From positions 1-50,272 of the forward strand of contig CALUTU010000015.1 of assembly GCA_944323785.1 (NCBI GenBank): a stretch of 50,272 nt of DNA, read 5' to 3'. Below, piece by piece: positions 24,259 to 31,297 of the stretch; within the stretch, counting starts at the first letter, position 1, and each line of letters starts with the position of its first letter. Source of the DNA: an uncultured Bacteroidales bacterium (GTDB lineage: Bacteria; Bacteroidota; Bacteroidia; Bacteroidales; UBA932). The position numbers were made by a program, and so were the translations under genes. Below the pieces are notes generated by a model. It did no database searches. It saw nothing but the letters and a program-made list of their open reading frames with translations, and had not been told where the DNA came from.

Positions 24259-26075
24259 GCCTTGTCCAGGCCGAACCAGGTAAACAGCGCCTCCGCGCTG
24301 CGCTTTCCGATCACATTGACTATCTCGCGGTAAGGTGCGCTCTTTATCCTGGAGAGGGTCTTGTATTTTGTAACCAACTTCTCCCGGCTCACCGCCCCTA
24401 CCCCTGGAATATTGTCCAGCTCCGAGACCAGGGAGGATGCGCTGCGCCGGTTGCGGTGATGAGTGATGCCGAAGCGGTGCGCTTCGTCCCGGATATGCAT
24501 GAGCACCTTCAGGGACGTGGAGTTGCGGTCGATAAAGTGAGGATACGGATCGCCCGGCACTATGACCTCCTCCAGCCGCTTGGCCAGGCCTATGAGCGTC
24601 ACCTTCCCGATGAGGCCCAGCTCATTCAACGCCTCGTACGCCGCATTCACCTGTCCGCGCCCGCCGTCTATGACTATCAGCTGAGGCAGTTCCTGACCCT
24701 CGGCCAGCAGACGGGAGTACCTCCTGTTGACCACCTCCTTCATCGACGCGAAGTCATTGGCCCCCACCACAGTCTTGATGTTGAAATGCCGGTAGTCCTT
24801 CTTGGACGGAGCACCGTCCCGGAACACCACGCATGAGGCGACCGGGTTGGTACCCTGGATGTTGGAGTTGTCAAAGCACTCGATATGCACCGGCGGCACA
24901 TCCATACCCAGATCCTTGCGCAGATTCTCCACGATGCGGGCCGAGTGCTCCTCGGGATTGACGAACTCCTCGTGCTTGAGCCGCTCGAACTTGATGGCTG
25001 CCGCATTCTTGCGCCCCAGCTCCAGAAGCGCAAGCCTGTCCCCCTTCTCCGGCACTGTAAACGTGACACCCGGAAGCGCCTCTGGCATATCCGGCAGGAA
25101 AGGCACGACTATCTCCTGGGGACACTCACCGTCCTGACCCTCATACTCCTCCAGCTTCTCGTATATGCCGGAGATAAACGAGCCCAGGACAGCCGGAGCT
25201 TCCTCCTCTATACGCAGCTTGATCTCCAGATTCATGGACTGCACGATACCGCCGTCATGCACCCTCAGGAAGCTGCCGAAGGCATCCTGTCCCTCCATGA
25301 GTACGTAGAAAACATCCACATTGATACCTTTACTATTTACTATCAACGACTTGGCATAATGCTTCTCCAGCAGCTCCATCTTCTCCTTCCACAGCTGCGC
25401 CTCCTCGAAGTCCAGCACGGCCGCCCTCTCCTTCATCCGCTTCTCAAAGTCCTTTATGAGCGTATAGGAGTTGCCCTTGAGTATCTGCACTATCGCCTCG
25501 ATCTGCGCCCCGTATTCCTCCTCGCTCATCTTCCCGACACACGGTCCGGCGCATTTGCCCAGATGATAGTCGAGACATACCTTGTACTTGCCTTTGGCGA
25601 TACCTTCGGCCGTGATGGCGGACTTGCAGGTCCGCAGCCGGTAGAGAGTATTGATCAGAGCCAGCAGATTGTGCGCGTGCATGGCCGAGCTGTACGGCCC
25701 GAAATACCTGGAACCGTCCTTGACGAACCGGCGGGTAACCGTCACCCTGGGGAACTTCTCGTTCCTCAGGCATATCCACGGATAGGTCTTCCCGTCCTTG
25801 AGCAAAATATTGTAGCGCGGCTGATACTGCTTGATAAGATTGTTCTCCAGCAGGAATGCATCCGCCTCCGAGCCTACTATGGTATGGTGTATGTCGGCTA
25901 TCTTCGAGACCATCACACGGGTCTTGCGGTTCAGCCCGTTGGGCCTGAAATACTGCGACACCCGGTTCTTCAGGTCCTTGGCCTTACCCACGTATATCAC
26001 CGTCCCCGAAGCGTCCAGAAAACGGTAGACTCCGGGACTGTGAGGCAGCATTTTCAGTTTGTCCAATATGTCCAT
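24255..26075 (-). CDS. uvrC: UvrABC excinuclease subunit C
   Basis: A 606-residue nucleotide excision repair nuclease that makes both incisions around a lesion once UvrB is loaded. Domains: GIY-YIG nuclease at about 12-90 (SPGVYRFLDASGTVIYVGKAKDLKNRV); cysteine cluster at about 150-175 (RTCKSA, KVCLDYHLGKCAGPC); UVR/UvrB-binding helix pair at about 210-240; RNase H-like endonuclease at about 375-540 (IECFDNSNIQG, VIDGGRGQVNAA, ITHHRNRR); tandem helix-hairpin-helix at about 550-606 (NIPGVGAVSREKLV). The length is normal. The TAG stop shares the palindrome CTAG with the stop of the convergent gene. No exact TAnnTTTG box was found in the 38 nt before the divergent gene. Confidence 0.97.
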   Translation of the reverse strand: MDILDKLKMLPHSPGVYRFLDASGTVIYVGKAKDLKNRVSQYFRPNGLNRKTRVMVSKIADIHHTIVGSEADAFLLENNLIKQYQPRYNILLKDGKTYPWICLRNEKFPRVTVTRRFVKDGSRYFGPYSSAMHAHNLLALINTLYRLRTCKSAITAEGIAKGKYKVCLDYHLGKCAGPCVGKMSEEEYGAQIEAIVQILKGNSYTLIKDFEKRMKERAAVLDFEEAQLWKEKMELLEKHYAKSLIVNSKGINVDVFYVLMEGQDAFGSFLRVHDGGIVQSMNLEIKLRIEEEAPAVLGSFISGIYEKLEEYEGQDGECPQEIVVPFLPDMPEALPGVTFTVPEKGDRLALLELGRKNAAAIKFERLKHEEFVNPEEHSARIVENLRKDLGMDVPPVHIECFDNSNIQGTNPVASCVVFRDGAPSKKDYRHFNIKTVVGANDFASMKEVVNRRYSRLLAEGQELPQLIVIDGGRGQVNAAYEALNELGLIGKVTLIGLAKRLEEVIVPGDPYPHFIDRNSTSLKVLMHIRDEAHRFGITHHRNRRSASSLVSELDNIPGVGAVSREKLVTKYKTLSRIKSAPYREIVNVIGKRSAEALFTWFGLDKA

Positions 26076-26088
26076 TTGAAAATATGTT

Positions 26089-26096
26089 TATCTTTG
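26089..26096 (+). promoter_or_regulatory. -7 box of the acyltransferase gene
   Basis: TATCTTTG; the predicted start is near 26103 and the leader about 11 nt. This excludes the upstream ATG at 26084. Confidence 0.65.
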
Positions 26097-26113
26097 TAAG
26101 ATATTTTTGCACT

Positions 26114-27898
26114 ATGACAGTGAAGCCGGGTACAAAGTTAATCAATAAATCTGACATTCAGAAAGCTCTCAACCTGAAGGGACCTGCAGGCTCTCTCGCA
26201 GCCTCCTGCGCCATGTCCATGATGGGGCTGAACCGCATCAACCGTCTGTATCCGGAGTTCGGAGAGTTCCGAGGCAGGGAGTTCACCAAGGCCGCCATGA
26301 AGACATTCCGCATATCGGCCGACATCCTGCAGGAGGAGCTGGAATACATCCCGAAAGAAGGGCCCTTCATCATCGTCTCCAACCACCCGTTCGGAGGCTG
26401 GGACGGCATAGTGCTGTACAACACGGTGGCGGCCATCCGGCCTGACTTCAAGATCATGACCAACTTCATACTGTCCCACATCCCCAATCTCAAGGACAGT
26501 TTCCTGGCGGTCAATCCCTTTTCCGACAACAAGGGGCTAAAGAGCAGCTTTTCCGGCATCAAGGCCGCGATGGAGATCCTGGAGAAAGGAGGATGCGTGG
26601 GTATATTCCCTGCCGGAGAAGTGTCCACCCGCTACAAAGGATACAGCAGGCCCGCCGACAAAGCATGGTCAGGCACTGTCATGAAGCTGATCCGCAACAG
26701 CGGAGTTCCCGTGGTTCCGGTGTATTTTGACGGCACCAACTCCAGGTGGTTTCATTTAGTAGGGAAAATCCATCCGATGCTGCGTACCGTCAATCTGCCC
26801 AATGAGCTGCTCAAGCGCAGCGGCAGGACGGTGACAATGCGCATAGGCCGGCCCTTCCCCGCCTCCGAGATTCAGAGATACGACGACATCAGGGAACTCG
26901 GCCGGATGCTGCGCAACAGGGTATACGCCATGGAGGCCAACACACCCGGACGGTTCGAGGTACATCTGACCGAGACGCCCCAGGAACCGCTCATACCGCC
27001 GGTGGACAGCCGGGAGCTGGCAAAGGAGATGGATGCCCTCACCCCCCTTTTCGAGGTCTACAAGTACCGCTGCTATCTGGCTGACACGGAGCAGATCCCG
27101 GCCATGATGACCGAGATAGGCCGGAGGAGGGAGGAGTCATTCCGGCAGGTGGGAGAAGGCACCGGCGCAGGCATCGACACCGACAAGTACGACCGCTACT
27201 ACAAGCACCTCATACTCTGGGACAAGGATAGCAGGAAACTGGCCGGGGCATACCGGCTGGGCATCGGCCGGGAGATATATGAGAGATACGGAGTCGAAGG
27301 ATTCTACACCCATACCCTCTTCAAGTACTCCAAAGAGTTCACCGAAAAACTGCCCGAATGCATCGAGCTGGGCCGGTCATTCCTCTCTGTCGAGTACAAG
27401 AAAGAGGCCCTGCCCCTGATGCTGCTCATCAAGGGCCTGCTGTTCACGGTGATCCGATACAGCAACTGCAAATACCTGTTCGGACCGGCCAGCATAACGA
27501 GCTGGCTGCCGCCGTTCTACAGAAGCCTGATCATCTACGGACTGTCAATGTGTACTCCCGGCAGTTCCGAATGTCCGGTGACACCGCGCACACCTTTTAA
27601 GTACGACTTTATGAGGGTGGACCCCGCCCTGCTGCTGAAAGGCAAGGCCGGAAACGTGGACTCTCTGGACAAATGCATCCAGCGTCTGAGCGACGGCCGG
27701 TACAGAATCCCCACCCTGCTCAAAAAGTACGTCAAGCTGGGCGCGGACATCCTGGCCTACAACGTGGACAAGGAATTCAACTACTGCGTGGACGGCATGA
27801 TCTTCCTGGACATAGACAAAGTGCCCCGCAGCGAGGTCGTCCTCCTGACCAAGGGCAGCGACAACCCCGAAACCCTCCTCGAACGCTTCAAGCAATAA
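26114..27898 (+). CDS. Fused O-/N-acyltransferase (PlsC + hemolysin-like GNAT)
   Basis: A 594-residue two-domain acyltransferase. The N-terminal half (about 60-280) is PlsC-like: SNHPFGGWDG (His91, Asp97, the HX5D variant of this subfamily), a central KSSFSGIKAAMEI, and FPAGEVS near 171-177. The C-terminal half (about 295-510) is the 'putative hemolysin' GNAT domain of the OlsB/GlsB type (KLAGAYRLGIGREI, CIELGRSFLSVEYKKE, LFGPASITSWLPPFY). In Bacteroides, GlsB N-acylates glycine and GlsA O-acylates the product to give glycine lipids; in some other bacteria OlsF is such a fusion making ornithine lipids. Inference: one protein makes both acyl bonds of an amino-acid lipid at the inner membrane. 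Monocistronic, ending in a strong terminator. Which amino acid is used cannot be read from sequence. Confidence 0.85.
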   Translation: MTVKPGTKLINKSDIQKALNLKGPAGSLAASCAMSMMGLNRINRLYPEFGEFRGREFTKAAMKTFRISADILQEELEYIPKEGPFIIVSNHPFGGWDGIVLYNTVAAIRPDFKIMTNFILSHIPNLKDSFLAVNPFSDNKGLKSSFSGIKAAMEILEKGGCVGIFPAGEVSTRYKGYSRPADKAWSGTVMKLIRNSGVPVVPVYFDGTNSRWFHLVGKIHPMLRTVNLPNELLKRSGRTVTMRIGRPFPASEIQRYDDIRELGRMLRNRVYAMEANTPGRFEVHLTETPQEPLIPPVDSRELAKEMDALTPLFEVYKYRCYLADTEQIPAMMTEIGRRREESFRQVGEGTGAGIDTDKYDRYYKHLILWDKDSRKLAGAYRLGIGREIYERYGVEGFYTHTLFKYSKEFTEKLPECIELGRSFLSVEYKKEALPLMLLIKGLLFTVIRYSNCKYLFGPASITSWLPPFYRSLIIYGLSMCTPGSSECPVTPRTPFKYDFMRVDPALLLKGKAGNVDSLDKCIQRLSDGRYRIPTLLKKYVKLGADILAYNVDKEFNYCVDGMIFLDIDKVPRSEVVLLTKGSDNPETLLERFKQ

Positions 27899-27963
27899 CC
27901 CCGGACTGCTGCGGGCACGCCTTAGCTCACAGTCTCCGCTGACAATCAACAACTTAACACCCT

Positions 27964-28010
27964 AAAAAGGTGTCCTGTCCGGCTTTCAAACCTCAACAGG
28001 GCACCTTTTT
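27964..28010. terminator. Bidirectional intrinsic terminator
   Basis: A 15-bp stem with one mismatch (27964-27978 with 27996-28010), with an A5 run on one side and T5 on the other. It serves the acyltransferase gene (plus strand) and the rnpA-yidD operon (minus strand). Confidence 0.9.
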
Positions 28011-28128
28011 CTTTGACAACTAGCTGTAAATCAACAGAGTCCGCTACAGAAACTTTCCCAGACCGTGAGATGTCATAGACGCAGATGTGGGTGCCGTAGG
28101 TGACGGGAGTGACGTAGAGACAGGCGGG

Positions 28129-28419
28129 TTACGGGACGGGGTCGTAGCCGCTGCCGCCCCAGGGATGACAGCGCAGGAGTCTTCTGACCGTCAGATAGAG
28201 TCCCTTTACAGGACCGTGCTTGCGGAAAGCCTCCAGGGCGTATGCCGAGCAGGTGGGCGTAAAACGGCAACATGCCGGCTTATAAGGCGAGATGCACACC
28301 TGATAGAATCTGATCATGAACACAAAAGGTGCTATCAGTATCTTTTTAAGCGTCTTTCGCCACTTTTGCCAGCGCGTTTGAGAGACATTCGGCAATCTTT
28401 CCATATTCCAGTATTTCAT
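28129..28419 (-). CDS. yidD: Membrane protein insertion efficiency factor YidD
   Basis: Up to 96 residues. YidD is a small inner-membrane-associated protein that aids YidC-dependent insertion and usually sits beside rnpA. The family core is clear: [54 protein letters not shown], with the conserved cysteines. Family members usually begin shortly before the [13 protein letters not shown] segment, but the only in-frame ATGs ahead of it are at 28419 and 28404, both inside rnpA (overlap of 59-74 nt). A start at 28317 would remove the amphipathic N-terminal helix. The overlap suggests translational coupling; the exact start is uncertain. Confidence 0.9.
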   Translation of the reverse strand: MKYWNMERLPNVSQTRWQKWRKTLKKILIAPFVFMIRFYQVCISPYKPACCRFTPTCSAYALEAFRKHGPVKGLYLTVRRLLRCHPWGGSGYDPVP

Positions 28420-28663
28420 TGGCCGTGTAGACCATCAGGATATCCTTGCCGGCAAAGTCCGGACATTCTTTCTTTATATGACGCAGAGCCTCCCTGGTCC
28501 GGCGGCGCACCAGATTGCGCTTGACCGCCCGCTTGAATATCTTCTTCGGGACGGATATGACCGTCTCGTCCGCATCTCCGTCAGTATTGTCCAGCACATA
28601 CAGACGGTAGGGATACGAATAATATTTCTTACCCTCGGAATGCAGCCTCTCTACCTTCGTCAT
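28346..28663 (-). CDS. rnpA: Ribonuclease P protein component
   Basis: A 105-residue protein subunit of RNase P, which matures tRNA 5' ends with the catalytic RNA. The signature [13 protein letters not shown] lies at about 49-61, preceded by [16 protein letters not shown]. The family-typical start [22 protein letters not shown] supports the ATG at 28663, 3 nt after the stop of the upstream lipoprotein gene. The 3' end overlaps yidD. The usual rpmH neighbour is absent here, as is normal for Bacteroidales. Confidence 0.95.
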   Translation of the reverse strand: MTKVERLHSEGKKYYSYPYRLYVLDNTDGDADETVISVPKKIFKRAVKRNLVRRRTREALRHIKKECPDFAGKDILMVYTANEILEYGKIAECLSNALAKVAKDA

Positions 28664-28666
28664 AGG

Positions 28667-29476
28667 TCAATTGGAGGATATATACGACAGTACGTACTCA
28701 TCCGGGCCGGAACTCAGTGTCATACGTCCGGACACCGCAGATATGGAGTCTATCAGGAAACACTTTACATCCCACTTGCCAGTAGTGCCGAACTCCCAGT
28801 TGTCATACAGGGTCATAACCAGATAATCCTCATAGAGACGGTAGTAGTCCTCACCGTTACCGACAGGGTCCCAGGAGTTCTCTCCGCTCCTGACTGACAT
28901 GGAGAGCACGTTCTCCGGCTGGAACTGAACCCTGTAATTCATAAACTCTCCTCCGTTCTTTGTATTGAACTGCCAGACTCCGTACAGAGTATCAGCGACA
29001 GCGTAATCCAAAGGTATCTTGCGCATGGTCATCTGAGTATACTCCGGAGTAACCTCCGTCCCGTTGATTGAATAACTCTCCACCCCCAAAGTCATCAGCG
29101 AATCCTGAGACACTATAAAACTGTATTCCTGACGTGTGCTCACCTGGTCCAGATAACCGTACAAGCCTGAAAATAGACCATTGATGGAAAAATCACAGCA
29201 GTAGATAGTATACCTGAGAGTGTTCTCTCCCCATTGATAATTCGCACTGTCCAGTGTCAGGACTCCCTCGTATCTCACTGTTCCGGAAGAGGTGAAGGTC
29301 ATTACCGTATAATCGCGCTCATCCAACAGATTTCCGTCGTATGTATCCACAATCCATGTCGCCTTGAGATTCTCACGGTTATAGGCAGGATTGTCCCGAT
29401 TGCATGACGTAATCACACACACGGCAATGACTATCACCGCGCACATGAATACTGCTGTATAATTGCGACGTAACAT
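28667..29476 (-). CDS. Lipocalin-like lipoprotein of unknown function
   Basis: A 269-residue lipoprotein (signal with lipobox VITSC, Cys25). The mature protein is beta-rich, in two similar halves of about 115 residues: each has an opening ATWIVDTYDG or GVWQFNTKNG, a middle strand and a closing TLGVES..INGTEVT or GRMTLSS strand. This resembles the lipocalin-like small-molecule-binding lipoproteins common in Bacteroidales, but no diagnostic motif can be named. It sits 2 nt after hemD and 3 nt before rnpA, apparently inserted in a block that is otherwise conserved hemD-rnpA-yidD. Confidence 0.75.
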   Translation of the reverse strand: MLRRNYTAVFMCAVIVIAVCVITSCNRDNPAYNRENLKATWIVDTYDGNLLDERDYTVMTFTSSGTVRYEGVLTLDSANYQWGENTLRYTIYCCDFSINGLFSGLYGYLDQVSTRQEYSFIVSQDSLMTLGVESYSINGTEVTPEYTQMTMRKIPLDYAVADTLYGVWQFNTKNGGEFMNYRVQFQPENVLSMSVRSGENSWDPVGNGEDYYRLYEDYLVMTLYDNWEFGTTGKWDVKCFLIDSISAVSGRMTLSSGPDEYVLSYISSN

Positions 29477-29478
29477 GA

Positions 29479-30222
29479 CTATTTGCGGTTTTCAAGATAA
29501 AGCAACAGAGCCTTGGACACCGACGGAGCCTCTGGAGTAGGCGCCTCAACCTCAACTGCAAAACCGTTCTCCTTTAATGCCCTGGCAGTAGAAGGACCGT
29601 AAGTGACAAACAAAAGGTCACCCTGCTTGAAATCAGGATAATTCTGAGTCAGAGACTTGACATCCGAAGGACTGTAGAATACCACCATCTGGTATTTTGA
29701 CAAGTCCACGTCACTGAGGTCGCTGTATACTGTCTTGCTGAACACTGCGTTGCCGAACTTGAGCCCTGCTTTTGTAAAGGCTTTGATTACATCAGGCTTT
29801 GTCGTGTCTGTGGAAGCTATAAGGAATGTCTCCCCCTTGTGCTTGGGGCCGATCGTTTCTATCACAGAATCCACAGTCCCCTTGCCGAAAAATATCTTGC
29901 GCTTACGGTACACTATATGCTTCTGGAGATAAAGAGCGATGTTTTCTGTCGTACAGAAATATTTCATCGTCTCAGGAACCGTAACTCTCATAGCCTCACA
30001 CACTGAGAAAAAAGCATCAATAGAGGATTTTGCCGAGAAAAATATCGCCGTATAATCCAGAATCGCCACCTTCTGCGCCCGGAATTCTTTGGCTGTCAAT
30101 GGTTCTATCTTAAAAAATGGAAAATAGTCAACCTGTACACCGTATTTTGAGGTGATCTCACTGAATGGAGACTGAGTGTTTCCCGGAGCCGGCTGCGAGA
30201 CCAAGATATTGCTTATCTTCAT
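29479..30222 (-). CDS. hemD: Uroporphyrinogen-III synthase family protein
   Basis: A 247-residue HemD-family protein, which cyclises hydroxymethylbilane to uroporphyrinogen III in tetrapyrrole synthesis. Two alternating alpha/beta lobes are visible. The N-terminal lobe has ILVSQPAP and DYTAIFFSAKSSIDAFF; the C-terminal lobe has MVVFYSPSDVKSL and LLFVTYGPSTARALKENGF, corresponding to the conserved FTSPSxV and IGxxTAxAL motifs. Bacteroidales HemD proteins of this type are divergent and not clustered with other heme genes, so the activity is likely but not certain. It lies 14 nt downstream of the DUF4271 gene and 2 nt upstream of the lipoprotein gene. Confidence 0.88.
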   Translation of the reverse strand: MKISNILVSQPAPGNTQSPFSEITSKYGVQVDYFPFFKIEPLTAKEFRAQKVAILDYTAIFFSAKSSIDAFFSVCEAMRVTVPETMKYFCTTENIALYLQKHIVYRKRKIFFGKGTVDSVIETIGPKHKGETFLIASTDTTKPDVIKAFTKAGLKFGNAVFSKTVYSDLSDVDLSKYQMVVFYSPSDVKSLTQNYPDFKQGDLLFVTYGPSTARALKENGFAVEVEAPTPEAPSVSKALLLYLENRK

Positions 30223-30236
30223 TACAATGTAAAATG

Positions 30237-30941
30237 TTAAAATTTTAATATTGTCGCTACAGCTATCACTATAGGCAAAATTTCAAGCGTGCAAAGATAC
30301 AAAATAGACATTAAAAGCGGCTCTTTAAATGCAAAAATTATTCTCAGATGCTCTACCAGATACAGAAAGATCAATATGCCCGATACTATTGGAGCCACTT
30401 TATCCACCAATATTGGGAACATATCAGGAAGAAACATTCCAAGAATATAGATGATACAGAAAACCACGACCGCCAACATAAAGAAGACGCAGGCCATACG
30501 GTTGACCACCATGACAAAACCGTTCTCACCCGAGACATAGGATATGCCGGATGTGACGATAAAACGCAAAGCGAAATACGCGCATATGCACCCCAGAATC
30601 ACATAATACGGAGCTGTCACAGCCCTTATGCCGTATACAAGAAAAGCCGACACAGGCAGCATCACTGCAAAAGACAGCATCAAGCTGTACCGCACTGCGG
30701 GAGACGTATCCGAATAGGTACGGCGGACAGGGTATTTAAGAAACCCTCCCATCCAGGTAAAAAACACGGAAAACGAACGTCGGAAAATAAATCCGATAAC
30801 TATCAGGAACAATATCGTCCAAACGAAATACTGTCCGCCCTGAATCCCGGATTCCACAACTGGCGGCATCACATAATGCTGCAGCTGCGAGCCTGGCCAC
30901 AGTCCTTCTACACTTCCGTCAGTTACCGCGTTTTGCCACAT
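30237..30941 (-). CDS. DUF4271 membrane protein
   Basis: A 234-residue membrane protein with about six hydrophobic segments (FVWTILFLIVIGFIF, YSLMLSFAVMLPVSAFLVYG, YYVILGCICAYFALRFIV, CVFFMLAVVVFCIIYILGM, IVSGILIFLYLVEHL, MSILYLCTLEILPIVIAVA). DUF4271 is a Bacteroidota family regularly found just upstream of hemD; its function is not known. The start overlaps the end of the SUI1 gene by 23 nt, indicating coupled translation. Confidence 0.85.
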   Translation of the reverse strand: MWQNAVTDGSVEGLWPGSQLQHYVMPPVVESGIQGGQYFVWTILFLIVIGFIFRRSFSVFFTWMGGFLKYPVRRTYSDTSPAVRYSLMLSFAVMLPVSAFLVYGIRAVTAPYYVILGCICAYFALRFIVTSGISYVSGENGFVMVVNRMACVFFMLAVVVFCIIYILGMFLPDMFPILVDKVAPIVSGILIFLYLVEHLRIIFAFKEPLLMSILYLCTLEILPIVIAVATILKF

Positions 30942-31236
30942 AGCCCATAGATGTCAGAAATGCCGTAACCTTGTCCCTGCAGTCTCCCTGTATGAGTATC
31001 TCCCCGGCCTTGACGCTTCCGCCAGTACCGCATCTGCTCTTGAGCTTGCGGCCCAGCTCCGTCAGGTCCTCCTCACTGCCGACAAAGCCCTTTATCAGAG
31101 TAACCTGCTTGCCGCCCCGGTTGCGACGGTCCAGATATACTGTCAGTTTCTGTCTGGACGGAGGCAGAGTCTCCACCACGCTTTTCTCCTCAGAGGGGAT
31201 ATTGAAATCGGGATTTGTTGAGTAAACCAATGGCAT
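30919..31236 (-). CDS. SUI1/YciH-family translation factor
   Basis: A 105-residue protein with the SUI1 (eIF1-like) fold over residues of about 28-102: LTVYLDRRNRGGKQVTLIKGF, LTELGRKLKSRCGTGGSVK and GEILIQGDCRDKVTAFLTSMGY. Eukaryotic eIF1 governs start-codon fidelity; bacterial YciH has a related, non-essential role in initiation. It is first in the six-gene block running through yidD, with its promoter 1 bp from that of the divergent DUF2723 gene. Confidence 0.92.
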   Translation of the reverse strand: MPLVYSTNPDFNIPSEEKSVVETLPPSRQKLTVYLDRRNRGGKQVTLIKGFVGSEEDLTELGRKLKSRCGTGGSVKAGEILIQGDCRDKVTAFLTSMGYVAKRGN

Positions 31237-31252
31237 AACGGTAATTTTTGTG

Positions 31253-31260
31253 CAAATTTA
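31253..31260 (-). promoter_or_regulatory. -7 box of the SUI1-hemD-rnpA block
   Basis: The minus strand reads TAAATTTG; leader about 10 nt. It abuts the opposing box with 1 bp between. Confidence 0.65.
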
Positions 31261-31261
31261 G

Positions 31262-31269
31262 TATATTTG
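31262..31269 (+). promoter_or_regulatory. -7 box of the DUF2723 gene
   Basis: TATATTTG; leader about 22 nt before the ATG at 31298. Confidence 0.65.
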
Positions 31270-31297
31270 CGGTTTATACACATGAAATAGACGACAA

